Below are positions 52,691 to 62,037 of a stretch of DNA of 64,000 nt, piece after piece. The notes beneath the pieces were generated by a model. That model did no database searches, was not told the DNA's origin, and saw only the letters and a program-made list of their open reading frames with translations. A program made the position numbers and the translations under genes. Position 1 is the first letter of the stretch, and each line of letters opens with the position of its first letter. Source of the stretch: Pseudocalidococcus sp964653145 (lineage in GTDB: Bacteria > Cyanobacteriota > Cyanobacteriia > Thermosynechococcales > Thermosynechococcaceae). The stretch is from assembly GCA_964653145.1 (NCBI GenBank), contig CAZZCG010000021.1:1-64000 (forward strand), read 5' to 3'.

Positions 52691-54640
52691 TTATTTGCTC
52701 GCCATAGTAGTTAACCGCGTTAAGACAGAACTGGCCCGTTGGCTAAACTGTTTCATCCCTTCCGCATCCAGGCCCCGTTGTCCAATCAACGCCAAATCAT
52801 AAATATAGGCACAGAGTTGATCCGCCAATTCCGCTGAGGGAGACTGGCCCGAAGTTTGGACAATACTGCCTTGACTGAGACTGATCAGATTTTGCACGAG
52901 GGGATGGGCAGTATTCACCAGTAGTGTGTGCTCATTGGGGAGATCAATGCTCAATTTTTGCTGCATCATCGCCATCATTTCCTGCATCCGGCGGGTGGAT
53001 TCGGGCAACAGGATCATTGCCGGGGGGGCGCCCTCAGGATCACCAGATTTCAAAGGTTCGGTGCGGACAGTGACGTTGGGTTTGTTCAGGGCTTTTTCAA
53101 ACAGGGATTTGATCAGTTCGCTGCGGGTTTTGTTGCTGCCGGGATCGACAATTTCAGCGGTTTTGTCCTTGTCAATCAGAGTTTCATCCAGTTCCGCATC
53201 CACCCGTGAGAATTTGATGTCCTTATACTCCTGCTCTAGCCAGGGGACAAAGTGGGTGTCAAAGTAGTTGTCCATGAACAGGACTTCAATGCCTTGGTTC
53301 TGGAGCAAGTTGACATAGGTGGCCTGGTTAACTTCATCGGTACAGTAATAGACCCGTTGCCCTTGCTTTTCCGAGGTGCGGCTGAGGTAATCCTTGAGGG
53401 TTGTGTAGGACTGACCATCAACAACTAGGCTCTTGTCGTCGGCCCATTCATCCCCTGCATCTTCGGGCTTGGTCGTCGCTAAATTGGCAGAGGTACGGAA
53501 AATAATAATGTCTTTAACTTGATCTTTGAACTTGTCATCATTGATCGAGCCAAATTTGACAAAGGTTCCCAGATCATTCCAACTGCGGGCATAGGCCTGG
53601 GGATCATCGCGGTAGAGTTCCTTGAGGCGATCACCGACTTTTTTGGCAATGTAATCCGCAATCCGGCGGACCGTCCGATCATTTTGGAGAAAACTCCGGG
53701 AGACATTCAACGGGATATCACTGCTGTCAATTACCCCCCGCAACGGTAAGAGAAACTTAGGAATGACTTCTTCACAGTTATCGCTAACGAATACCTGATT
53801 GCAGAAGAGTTTAATTTGCCCTTTGGTGACATCAATATCGGGGCGAAGTTTGGGAAAATACAAAATCCCATTGACGACAAACGGGTAATCCGTATTCAAA
53901 TGCACCCAAAGCAATGGCTCTTCTTGGAACGGATAGAGATAGCGATAAAACTCCAGGTAATCTTCTTTGGTTAAGCTGCTGGGGGATTCTTTCCAGGCCG
54001 CCTTTTGCTTATTAATCTGCTCGCCATCGAGTTTGATCGGCACAGGTAAAAAGTCGCAGTATTTCCGCACTAATTCTTTGATCCGGGCGGGTTCGAGGTA
54101 ATCCAACTCCTCCTCTTGCATGGTCAGGGTAATGGTGGTTCCAACTGCGGTGCGCTCCGATTCTGAGATGCTGTATTCGGTGGAGCCATCGCAATGCCAT
54201 TTGACTGCACTCGCCCCGGCCTGGTAGGACAGGGTATCAATTTCAACGGTTTTGGCCACCATAAAAGACGAATAAAAGCCCAGACCAAAGTGCCCAATAA
54301 TCGCCTGATCCGCTTGGTTTTTATACTTCTCAACAAATTCCTCGGCACTGGAGAAGGCAACTTGGGTGATGTATTTCTTGACCTCCTCGGCGGTCATCCC
54401 CAGGCCCGTGTCGGTAATTTTGAGTTGTTTCGCGTCCTTGTCAATGGCAATCGTAATTTCAGGATGATCCACATCGCCGCCGTAGTCCCCAGTCCGGGCA
54501 ATCATCCGCAGTTTTTGGATCGCATCTACGCCATTGGAGACTAATTCCCGCAGGAAAATTTCATGATCGGAGTAGAGCCACTTTTTGATGATCGGAAAAA
54601 TATTCTCGGTATGGATCGAAATGGTGCCCTGTTCCAGCAT
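52691..54640 (-). CDS. htpG: Molecular chaperone HtpG (Hsp90)
   Basis: 649 residues. GHKL ATPase: LVSNGVDAIQKLR, ITDTGLGMTAEEV, GHFGLGFYSSFMV. The middle domain has LPLRGVIDSSDIPLNVSRS and the C-terminal part TNEHTLLVN-like chaperone dimerisation. It assists folding in heat, light and oxidative stress. Length is normal for bacteria. Confidence 0.95.
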   Translation of the reverse strand: MLEQGTISIHTENIFPIIKKWLYSDHEIFLRELVSNGVDAIQKLRMIARTGDYGGDVDHPEITIAIDKDAKQLKITDTGLGMTAEEVKKYITQVAFSSAEEFVEKYKNQADQAIIGHFGLGFYSSFMVAKTVEIDTLSYQAGASAVKWHCDGSTEYSISESERTAVGTTITLTMQEEELDYLEPARIKELVRKYCDFLPVPIKLDGEQINKQKAAWKESPSSLTKEDYLEFYRYLYPFQEEPLLWVHLNTDYPFVVNGILYFPKLRPDIDVTKGQIKLFCNQVFVSDNCEEVIPKFLLPLRGVIDSSDIPLNVSRSFLQNDRTVRRIADYIAKKVGDRLKELYRDDPQAYARSWNDLGTFVKFGSINDDKFKDQVKDIIIFRTSANLATTKPEDAGDEWADDKSLVVDGQSYTTLKDYLSRTSEKQGQRVYYCTDEVNQATYVNLLQNQGIEVLFMDNYFDTHFVPWLEQEYKDIKFSRVDAELDETLIDKDKTAEIVDPGSNKTRSELIKSLFEKALNKPNVTVRTEPLKSGDPEGAPPAMILLPESTRRMQEMMAMMQQKLSIDLPNEHTLLVNTAHPLVQNLISLSQGSIVQTSGQSPSAELADQLCAYIYDLALIGQRGLDAEGMKQFSQRASSVLTRLTTMASK

Positions 54641-54824
54641 GATCGGTTCTTACTCGTTATGGGTCTGAAAATGTGGTCATGTTCTATTCTATGGGGGCGG
54701 GGCCTGGGGTAAGAATTTCGCCAGATCGCAATCTCCCCGCTTTTTGATACGGTTTTCCCTACCTGACTCGCCACCCACCAGCCTCAGAACCAGTCGAAAC
54801 AAGGTCAAGAGTAAATTCAGCGTG

Positions 54825-54830
54825 TATAGT
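54825..54830 (+). promoter_or_regulatory. Possible -10 element of the coiled-coil/J/TPR operon
   Basis: TATAGT lies about 80 bases before the ATG at 54909 in an AT-rich stretch. No firm -35 box is seen upstream, so the site is suggestive only. AAAAGGAGAACGCC before the ATG is a strong ribosome site. Confidence 0.3.
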
Positions 54831-54908
54831 AGGGATTAAAATTTTCCGAAAAAGTCCAAATAAAAAGCCGAATGCATAGAAAAGTTCATCGGTTAAAAGG
54901 AGAACGCC

Positions 54909-55301
54909 ATGTCATGGGTAGATGAAATTAAGACTCTGGAATCAAAAATAACTTTAGTTTTAGATTATCCCGCCTCGGTCAAACAACAAGTTAAGGAAAT
55001 AAACCTGGTTCAAAAGCAATTACGAGTCATTAAGCGGGAAATCAACGCCCAGATTCAACTGATTAATCAAAATGTGGCTCAGTCACGACCAGATAGTATA
55101 GTTTCCGTTGGCCTGGATTTATTTGGGAAACGCCGAATGGCCGGGACGGTTCGTTCAATAACACGCCAGACCATGCAACGGGAAAAACAGGAAGCCCGTC
55201 AACCCTATCTTGACCTCAAAAACTATGTCGATCAGTTAATCTTGGAAGGAGATCGGCTAAAAATATCGGCTCAAAACTATCTCAATAGTATTAATTCCTA
55301 A
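54909..55301 (+). CDS. Coiled-coil protein of unknown function, operon with J-domain protein
   Basis: 130 residues, mostly helical and charged. KQQVKEINLVQKQLRVIKREINAQIQL is a heptad-like segment (about residues 25-51). A central VGLDLFGKRRMAGTVRSI and a C-terminal helix follow. It is preceded by a GGAG ribosome site and ends 14 nt before the J-domain gene. No family known to me; it may be a client or partner of the J-domain protein. Confidence 0.65.
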   Translation: MSWVDEIKTLESKITLVLDYPASVKQQVKEINLVQKQLRVIKREINAQIQLINQNVAQSRPDSIVSVGLDLFGKRRMAGTVRSITRQTMQREKQEARQPYLDLKNYVDQLILEGDRLKISAQNYLNSINS

Positions 55302-55315
55302 CTCGGTGATTTCCC

Positions 55316-56011
55316 ATGACGAGCGACCTGATCCGCCACGTTAGCCCAGAGGAAGAAGAGTTAGCCCAAAAAGAGGCCGAACTTGCTGCATTGGAATTGG
55401 AATTAGCGGAACGGGAACTTGGCCTGGCGACTTTACAAGCAGAACTTCATGCCTTTGAACGAGAATATTTACACCTAGTTGGCAGCCGTTACGCCGAGTT
55501 GGATCGGATTGAAGCCCAGATTGCGGAATACATGACCTACCTGGAAAATAATCAGGCCTTTCGTCCCTCGGATGATCTGAAAAAACTGTATCGAGAGTTA
55601 GCCAAGAAGATTCACCCCGATTTAGCTACCGATCCAGATGAGCGCACCCGCCGCCAAGAGTTAATGGCCAAAGCTAATGCAGCCTATGAAGCAGGAGATG
55701 CAGCAACCCTGAGAACACTACTAAATGACTGGGAAAATAGTCCTGATTCAGTTCCCGGAGAAGGGGTTGCCGCTAAGTTGATTCGAGTCATTCGCCAAAT
55801 TTTCCAGATTCGCAGTCGGATTAAAAATATTGAAGCAGAATTTAATGCTTTGATTCAAACAGATTTATATAAATTGCAGAAGGAAGTACAAGTAGCTCAA
55901 GAAAATAATAGAGATTTATTACAGGAAATGGCAAATCAGCTTGATCACCAAATTACCATTGCACAAAAACGACTTCAAGAAATCAAAGAAGAAATAGGAT
56001 TTGAACGATGA
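55316..56011 (+). CDS. J-domain (DnaJ-like) protein with flanking coiled coils
   Basis: 231 residues. A Glu-rich coiled coil (about 10-55) precedes a J domain: LKKLYRELAKKIHPDL has the HPD at 100-102, and later helix NAAYEAGDAATL follows. The C-terminal ~85 residues form a second coiled coil (IRSRIKNIEAEFNALI to the end). The J domain should recruit Hsp70. The DNA becomes AT-rich from about 55800. The stop overlaps the TPR start by ATGA, so the three genes are one operon. Confidence 0.8.
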   Translation: MTSDLIRHVSPEEEELAQKEAELAALELELAERELGLATLQAELHAFEREYLHLVGSRYAELDRIEAQIAEYMTYLENNQAFRPSDDLKKLYRELAKKIHPDLATDPDERTRRQELMAKANAAYEAGDAATLRTLLNDWENSPDSVPGEGVAAKLIRVIRQIFQIRSRIKNIEAEFNALIQTDLYKLQKEVQVAQENNRDLLQEMANQLDHQITIAQKRLQEIKEEIGFER

Positions 56012-56877
56012 ATAACAACTTTGCAATAGAAAGATATTCGTCTGAGTTTATCAAAAGAGGTCTATCTTTGGCAGGTCAAGTAAAAAGTAAAAAAAAGGAT
56101 TTGCATTTTAATCCATCCACTAAAGATTCCTACGAGAAATTACTAGCCATAGGAGTTGAGTATTTAAAACAGAAAAAATACCATGATGCACAGGAATACC
56201 TTCATAAAGCTGAAAAAGAAACAAATGATAAAACCGAAATTTATTTTTACATTGCCTTAAATTATATACTATTAAAAGATTATTGGGAGGCAACTAATAA
56301 ATTAGACCGAGCGATGGAAGAAAATAATGAATACTTGAAAATTTGGAATGACACTCTGCCAAACATTTATAAAGCCAATCTGCATCAGATCATTCAGATC
56401 GAGCATGTATCTCAATACATAAGTCATGGATTAATTTTTAGTCATTTGGATGGTTTAATTGAATCAATAGATATGTATGTAGGTCACATCCAAGAAAGTA
56501 AGCAATACATAGAGTGGCTCTTGGATGATTGTAAGTTGTTAGTTTGTGATATCTATGAGATTACTAAAGAAGAATATGACAACGATAGTTTATTAGAAAT
56601 TGATAAATATTATCAAACAGCTATTAATTCTATTGACAAAACCATTGAAGATTTCTATAGCCATCTTAAAGATTATGAGTTTTTCATTAATATAGGGTTA
56701 GCTTTTTCCATTGAGAAAGATTACTTACGAGCCATAAGATTTTATACTGCTGCATTAAAATTTAGAGTTAATATGTCTAATGCTTACAGTAATAGAAGTA
56801 GTGCATTAGCTGCGATTGGAGATTATGAGGGCGCACAGGAAGATATGGAAATGGCAATAAAACTAATGAATTCATAA
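56008..56877 (+). CDS. TPR-repeat protein, AT-rich
   Basis: 289 residues, with TPR-like units YLKQKKYHDAQEYLHKAEKE, ALNYILLKDYWEATNKLDRA, and a clear C-terminal pair, FSIEKDYLRAIRFYTAALKF and SALAAIGDYEGAQEDMEMAI. TPRs bind partner proteins, often Hsp70/Hsp90. Base composition is unlike its neighbours (bases 56221-56280 hold only 11 G/C), and no GGCCTGG word occurs in the gene. It is translationally coupled to the J-domain gene. Probably acquired by transfer. Confidence 0.75.
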   Translation: MNNNFAIERYSSEFIKRGLSLAGQVKSKKKDLHFNPSTKDSYEKLLAIGVEYLKQKKYHDAQEYLHKAEKETNDKTEIYFYIALNYILLKDYWEATNKLDRAMEENNEYLKIWNDTLPNIYKANLHQIIQIEHVSQYISHGLIFSHLDGLIESIDMYVGHIQESKQYIEWLLDDCKLLVCDIYEITKEEYDNDSLLEIDKYYQTAINSIDKTIEDFYSHLKDYEFFINIGLAFSIEKDYLRAIRFYTAALKFRVNMSNAYSNRSSALAAIGDYEGAQEDMEMAIKLMNS

Positions 56878-57015
56878 AAATAGTTAACAACCACAAATGT
56901 ATTTTCATGGACTTAAAAAATTATTTTGACTAACCGATAGATGCTGCTACACCCCCAGGTCAAGCAACAAATTTAATCTATCTGAAACTAACTAGAAAAA
57001 CTTTGGAAAATTGGG

Positions 57016-57708
57016 ATGCACATTTTATTTGCAGAGGATGAAATTGAATTAGCGGAACCACTCGGGCGCATTCTCCAGCAAGAGGGCTATGGGGTGCAGT
57101 TGGTGCATGATGGGGCAAAGGCTTTAGCGGCATTAAACGATGGACAAACCTACGACCTCGTGATTTTGGATTGGATGTTACCCCAGGTGTCTGGAATAGA
57201 AATTTGTCAACAGTTACGGGCACTGGGCAGGACAACCCCCGTCTTATTTTTAACGGCCCGTGACACCTTAGATGATCGAGTCCAAGGCCTGGATGCGGGG
57301 GCAGACGACTACTTGATTAAACCCTTTGAACTGCGGGAATTGTTGGCGCGGGTGCGGGCATTATTGCGGCGAAATAGTAGTGCTAATGTTCCCGTTATCG
57401 CGAATCGAACCAATGGGGGCCTGGGATTAGATCAGGAAAATCGCATCGCCTATCGGAACGGTCGAGTTATTACCCTTTCCGAGAAAGAAACTCAACTGCT
57501 AGCCTATTTTCTTGCTTATCCCCAGCAACTCCTCACCCACGAGCAAATCCAGGCCCACCTTTGGCCAGAAGCCAATCCCCCCAGTAGTAATGTCCTTGCG
57601 GCCCAAATTCGCCTACTCAGACGGAAAATCGAAGCCCCTGGAGAAACGAGCTTAATCCAGACAATTTACGGCAAGGGCTATCGGTTTGGTGAAGTGCTTG
57701 CTGAGTAA
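57016..57708 (+). CDS. OmpR-family response regulator, orphan
   Basis: 230 residues. The receiver has the acidic pair EDE (7-9), phospho-acceptor Asp52 in VILDWMLP, Thr in FLTARD and Lys in YLIKPFE. A winged-helix domain with VITLSEKETQLLAYFLAYP and IQTIYGKGYRFGEV follows. No histidine kinase gene is next to it, and the gene stands alone with gaps on both sides. RppA/ManR-type regulators look similar, but no identity is claimed. Confidence 0.85.
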   Translation: MHILFAEDEIELAEPLGRILQQEGYGVQLVHDGAKALAALNDGQTYDLVILDWMLPQVSGIEICQQLRALGRTTPVLFLTARDTLDDRVQGLDAGADDYLIKPFELRELLARVRALLRRNSSANVPVIANRTNGGLGLDQENRIAYRNGRVITLSEKETQLLAYFLAYPQQLLTHEQIQAHLWPEANPPSSNVLAAQIRLLRRKIEAPGETSLIQTIYGKGYRFGEVLAE

Positions 57709-58004
57709 GACTTTTGGAGGCTCAGTTTAACCTTGGCATAAAACATGGGCAATTTAGCTAGAACTGAACCCATTATGTTGTTAAGCAGTGCCATTCCAAC
57801 CAGCAGAAGGGAATCGAGAGCCACGAGCTCAGTCAGTTGTATGAACACTCTGACTTGAGGCTACCTCCAACCCACCAACCGACTTGATCGATTTGTCCTA
57901 CCAAAATCTGATGGGGATTATGGGGCGTAGTTCATATCAGGGGGCATCTAGCTTTTTAACTCCCGTTATGACCGTTTCGTCAGCAGTCGGGGCCTGGGTT
58001 GAGA
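57709..58004. other. Gap between the response regulator and the exported protein
   Basis: About 296 bases after the regulator with no gene, terminator hairpin or repeat that I can see. It runs into a 171-base in-frame extension of the minus-strand gene at 58176 (see that entry and the finding). Confidence 0.4.
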
Positions 58005-58175
58005 TTAAGGCTGTCCCTGGGCAGGTGTGGCTCCTGAGAACTTAGGCTGGGTTGCAGCAGGAATTCCACTAGGAGGGGTTGGTGAGCCAGAAGAGAAGGT
58101 TGAAGTCCCAGAGCTGTTTCTGAGAAACCCCAGGCCAGCCTCAACATTCTTCTTTCCATCTAGACATTTAATTGC

Positions 58176-58565
58176 TTACCGCGAGCCAGACGTAGATAAC
58201 TGATTCAGCAGATCCACAGAAATCATATTGCAAGACAGTAATCGAGAAACGAGGGGTGAGCCAATTTTGCTAATCAGGATTTGCTGAAGGTTGCTACTAT
58301 TTTGAACAGAAATCATCACTTGCCCTAACAAAGAACTTGGATCAGGTGGAGTTTGACTACTGTTCCCAATCTGCTGAATCAGTGTCGCAAGGTCTTGGCA
58401 AGAACTGGAGGAGAGTTTTTGGGCCAGGGAATCGCTCATTTGGGTGACAATGGGGGTTAAATTTTCTTCGGAAAAACCAGTTTGCCCCAGGCCTGGAGTG
58501 GCAAAGGTTGAACTCACCACGACCACAATCGCGACCCAAGCCCTTGAAACAAATTGTTTACCCAT
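58176..58565 (-). CDS. Exported Ser-rich protein of unknown function, possibly truncated
   Basis: 129 residues. Signal peptide AWVAIVVVVSSTFATPGLG. The mature part is Ser/Gln-rich with SSSSCQDL and LLSCNMIS supplying two Cys. After the TAA stop (58176-58178) the same frame stays open for 56 more codons to a stop at 58005, reading through a Thr/Ser/Pro-rich tail (starts AIKCLDGKK). Either the stop is a recent nonsense change or the tail is a chance frame. Function unknown. Confidence 0.6.
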   Translation of the reverse strand: MGKQFVSRAWVAIVVVVSSTFATPGLGQTGFSEENLTPIVTQMSDSLAQKLSSSSCQDLATLIQQIGNSSQTPPDPSSLLGQVMISVQNSSNLQQILISKIGSPLVSRLLSCNMISVDLLNQLSTSGSR

Positions 58566-58660
58566 AGAGCTGTTGAGACCCCAAATTCAGCTTGCTTAAT
58601 CTTACACAATCTCTACCCAGAAATAAAGATGTCCCAGGCCCCGTCTCGGGTAATGCCCCC

Positions 58661-59650
58661 CTAGCGAACATACCCATGCTCCACAAACCAGGCTACGGCA
58701 TCACGAAGGGCTTGGGTCACACTCGTTTGCGGCAGATCAAGAGTACTGATGGCTTTGCTGGCATCGTAATACATCCGTTGCTGGGACATGAGGACACCAT
58801 CCAGGGGCACACTTGGTGTTTTACCTAATTTCCCCAAAACCACCTCATCGATCCAGGCCACAAGCAGGGGCACCATCACTGGAATCGTCAGTTTAGGTTC
58901 GGGTTTTCTTGTAATTTCAGCCAACTGAGCCAGAATTTCCCGAAGGCTGAGATTTTGATTGCCAAGAATGTAGCGCTCTCCCCGCTGTCCTTTTTCGTAG
59001 GCCAATAAATGTCCCCAGGCCACGTCCTGCACATGGATTAAATTCAACCCCGTATCCACATAGGCCGGCATTTGATTGTTTAAAAACCGGACAATTAAAT
59101 CACCAGTGGGGGTGGGTTTAACGTCCCAGGGGCCAATTGGGGTCGTGGGATTAACAATGACAATATCCTGGCCCTGTTGGATGGCCTGGTGTGCCTCCTG
59201 TTCTGCCCAGTATTTCGATTTTTTATACTGACCGATGAGTTTTTCCGGGGGGCTTTGATAGGTCTCTGTACCCGGCTTACCCGAGGGATCAACCCCAATG
59301 GCAGCCACAGAACTGGTGTAAACAACCCGCTCAATTCCCCCGGCCTGGGCAGCTTTGAGAATGGCACGAGTCCCCAAAACATTGCTCTGATGGAGTAGTG
59401 GATAATCCCGACGCCAAAGACTATAGTGGGCAGCAACATGGAACAGGGCCTGGCAACCCTCCATGGATTGTTCTAAATTGGGTGCATTCAAATCACCCCG
59501 AACCCACTCCACATCTAAGCTCTGTAACGTTAGTGGGGCCTGGTCACCTCGCACAAGTGCCCGCACCCGCCAACCCTGCTCCAGCAATAACCGGATTAAA
59601 TTCGCCCCAACAAAACCACTGCCGCCGGTGACAAATGCAGTTTTACCCAT
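58661..59650 (-). CDS. hpnA: Hopanoid-associated sugar epimerase HpnA-like, NAD-dependent
   Basis: 329 residues from ATG at 59650; longer frames start upstream in the ABC gap and lack family sequence. Rossmann TGGSGFVGANL at residues 8-18, SDR catalytic TSSVAAIG and YKKSK, and NPTTPIGPWDVKPTPTG is typical of HpnA. It probably acts in making the hopanoid side chain or a related sugar. It lies 40 nt after the DevA-type ATPase gene. Confidence 0.8.
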   Translation of the reverse strand: MGKTAFVTGGSGFVGANLIRLLLEQGWRVRALVRGDQAPLTLQSLDVEWVRGDLNAPNLEQSMEGCQALFHVAAHYSLWRRDYPLLHQSNVLGTRAILKAAQAGGIERVVYTSSVAAIGVDPSGKPGTETYQSPPEKLIGQYKKSKYWAEQEAHQAIQQGQDIVIVNPTTPIGPWDVKPTPTGDLIVRFLNNQMPAYVDTGLNLIHVQDVAWGHLLAYEKGQRGERYILGNQNLSLREILAQLAEITRKPEPKLTIPVMVPLLVAWIDEVVLGKLGKTPSVPLDGVLMSQQRMYYDASKAISTLDLPQTSVTQALRDAVAWFVEHGYVR

Positions 59651-59690
59651 GGTGTCAAGCTTGTAAATCCAAGTAACAGAATTAGGAGAC

Positions 59691-60428
59691 TTAGGGGTTG
59701 GGCTGAGGCATCGGTGAAGAAACTTGACCATCCTCGACGTACACCACCCGATCGGCAATATCCACAATCCGCGGATCATGGGTCACCATCACCACCGTAC
59801 AGCCATCCTGTTTAGCCAACTGTCCCAGGATTTCAATCACGCGACGGCCACTGTGGGAATCTAGAGCAGCCGTGGGTTCATCAGCCAAAATCAACTTTGG
59901 ATGCCCCGCCAAAGCCCGCGCAATCGCCACCCGTTGTTTCTGGCCGCCCGAGAGGTCTTCCGGCAAATGATCTGCTCGATCCCCCAGGCCCACCCGCTCA
60001 AGTAAGTGCATCACCTGTTCCTGGGCTGAAGGGCCGCGAATTCCCTTGAGTTCCAACGCAAGTTTGACATTTTCAGCCGCCGTTAGAGCTGGGAACAGAT
60101 TGAATCCCTGGAAAACAAATCCAATATTCTGCAACCGGAACTGGGCTAATTTCCGTTTTGATAGGGTCGTAATTTCTTGCCCAAACAACCGCACATGCCC
60201 CGCAGTGGGAGTCAGAATCCCAGCCATGATGGAGAGCAGTGTGGTTTTGCCAGAGCCAGAGGGGCCCATTAACAGCTCAATATCCCCAGATTTCACATCT
60301 AAATCTATCCCCTTTAAAACCGGGGTGAATTGTTTGCCAGTTTTGTAAGTCATCTCAATCCCGCGTGTTGAGAGAATAATCGCGGAGGGAGCAGTTTTCT
60401 GGGGATGGGGTAGAGTCAGGGGGCGCAT
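59691..60428 (-). CDS. ABC transporter ATP-binding protein (DevA/LolD type)
   Basis: 245 residues from ATG at 60428; 60449 is the alternative. Walker A GPSGSGKTT near residues 55-63, signature LSGGQKQRVAIARAL, Walker B LILADEPTAALD, and the H-loop MVTHDPR. The family pairs with FtsX/MacB or DevC permeases to export glycolipids or lipoproteins. No permease gene is adjacent; the MacB permease at 26022 is the only candidate in the window. Confidence 0.88.
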   Translation of the reverse strand: MRPLTLPHPQKTAPSAIILSTRGIEMTYKTGKQFTPVLKGIDLDVKSGDIELLMGPSGSGKTTLLSIMAGILTPTAGHVRLFGQEITTLSKRKLAQFRLQNIGFVFQGFNLFPALTAAENVKLALELKGIRGPSAQEQVMHLLERVGLGDRADHLPEDLSGGQKQRVAIARALAGHPKLILADEPTAALDSHSGRRVIEILGQLAKQDGCTVVMVTHDPRIVDIADRVVYVEDGQVSSPMPQPNP

Positions 60429-60691
60429 GGGGATGCAGTTAAGGAACAATCACCAAGTCAGTAACCGATTCATCAATGATTGATATTGATCTGGACAGGG
60501 GCGAATTTTTCCAATGCCGAACAGCCAAGCCATAGCCCACAAATGCTGCACAGTGGCCCCAACCCATCACTCAAATCGAGTTACCCTAAGTTGATTTGAT
60601 GATAGGTCTTTTCTGGCAAATCGTCTCCCCTCTGGAACTTAACTGGGTTCTCACCGATCCAGGCCCAGATGTCCATGTCACTGAAAGCCCC

Positions 60692-61447
60692 TTAGAGCAG
60701 ATCCGTGATCAGTTCTGGGGTTAGGTCGCTAGTTTGGTCGAGGACAGTCTTGGCTCCAGCATTGCTAAGGACTTGAGCGTAAGCCGGACGATCTTGAACG
60801 TGGGGCGGAATCACACCAATGGCCACCCAGGTTCCCACATCCGCCTCCGCTTGGGCCGCCTGAATCGTTGCCATGTCCGCCACCGTATCCCCCAGGTAAA
60901 AAATGGTCGTGCTGTCTGTGATCCTCAGTTGGAGTTGTTGCAGACATTGAAACAACCCCGCAGGATTGGGTTTTCCGGGGGAATCCTCCATGGCCACTAG
61001 ACAGGGATTGACTAGCCCTAAACGCCCCTGCAGGATAAATTCCGCTGAGCCCCGAGTTGCACCACTGAAAAATCCCCAGGCCATCTGAGCTGCCGTCAGC
61101 TTTTCAAAAAAGGATGCATCCACTAAAAGCGGTTCGTCTTGAATGTAGCCGTTAAAGTTGTCCCCGCGATATTTACGCTGAAAAAACCCTTTGATCAGCT
61201 CAAAGTTGGGTTCTTCGGATAGCCCATGGGTTGCGCCATATCGACGAATCAACTCCTGAGAGGCCTCCCAATCATTGTTCCAGCACCCCTCTGCCTTGAG
61301 TAGGTCAATCTCCTCTGAGCTGGGACGATACTGGGCCTGGGTAAAATGCTCAACGGTATCCGCCAAGGCCCGTCGGTAAGAATTTGCCACATCCCGAATT
61401 ACACCATCAATATCGAAGACTACGGCGACGGCATTGAATTCACTCAC
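60692..61447 (-). CDS. HAD-superfamily hydrolase, subfamily IA (TIGR01548 type)
   Basis: 251 residues. Motif I is VVFDIDGVIRDV, motif II is GFFSGATRGSAEF (Ser/Thr), motif III has the Lys in EDSPGKPNPAG and motif IV is FYLGDTVADM. SYRRALADTVEHF is typical of TIGR01548 proteins of cyanobacteria. It is a phosphatase of a small phosphorylated compound; the substrate is unknown. Confidence 0.85.
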   Translation of the reverse strand: MSEFNAVAVVFDIDGVIRDVANSYRRALADTVEHFTQAQYRPSSEEIDLLKAEGCWNNDWEASQELIRRYGATHGLSEEPNFELIKGFFQRKYRGDNFNGYIQDEPLLVDASFFEKLTAAQMAWGFFSGATRGSAEFILQGRLGLVNPCLVAMEDSPGKPNPAGLFQCLQQLQLRITDSTTIFYLGDTVADMATIQAAQAEADVGTWVAIGVIPPHVQDRPAYAQVLSNAGAKTVLDQTSDLTPELITDLL

Positions 61448-61607
61448 AGGGGACTCCGATAAAACAACACAGACCCGGCCTCAGCACTGAATTCCCCTAA
61501 GCCCAGGGTTCCTTAAACCTGCAGAAAAATCTCTGACTGACCCAGGCCTGGGACAATCCTGACAGAAGTATAATGAATGATGGTCAATTTTTTGAGTCAG
61601 TTGCTAT

Positions 61608-61613
61608 AGGAGG
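61608..61613 (+). promoter_or_regulatory. Ribosome binding site deciding the TTG start of cS23
   Basis: AGGAGG, 5 bases before TTG at 61619. The perfect Shine-Dalgarno, and the family-like sequence beginning at once after it, fix this non-ATG start. Confidence 0.75.
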
Positions 61614-61618
61614 CTTCA

Positions 61619-61918
61619 TTGTCCAAGTACATTTTGAAAGTGTTGTGGTTAGAAAAAAACGTGGCCATTGCGGTGGATCAAGTCGTGGGCAAAGGAACTA
61701 GTCCCCTTACCTCATACTTTTTCTGGCCCCGTTCCGACGCATGGGAATTACTGAAAACGGAGATTGAGGGAAAGTCCTGGATCACAGAATCCGAACGGAT
61801 TGAAATTCTCAACCGAGCCACAGAAATCATTAACTACTGGCAAGAGGAAGGCAACAATCGCCCTGTTTCCGAAGCCCAAGGAAAATTTCCAGACATTAGC
61901 TTTGTCGGTACAGCCTAA
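61619..61918 (+). CDS. Ribosomal protein cS23 (PSRP-3/Ycf65)
   Basis: 99 residues. SKYILKVLWLEKNVAIAVDQ, GTSPLTSYFFWPRSDAWELL, WITESERIEILNRATEIINYWQ match the plastid/cyanobacterial PSRP-3, a protein of the 30S subunit that is not found in other bacteria. It starts with TTG. The C-terminal KFPDISFVGTA is also family-like. Confidence 0.9.
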   Translation: MSKYILKVLWLEKNVAIAVDQVVGKGTSPLTSYFFWPRSDAWELLKTEIEGKSWITESERIEILNRATEIINYWQEEGNNRPVSEAQGKFPDISFVGTA

Positions 61919-62037
61919 TTCAGCTCACGAGGATGGGGGGTGTTGCTCAGTGGTTGATTCGCCCCTCAAGTCATCTTATTTTCTAACTTGCTGTGGGCTT
62001 GAGTTGGGATATGAAGCCCTGACAAGGCTCCTCAAGA

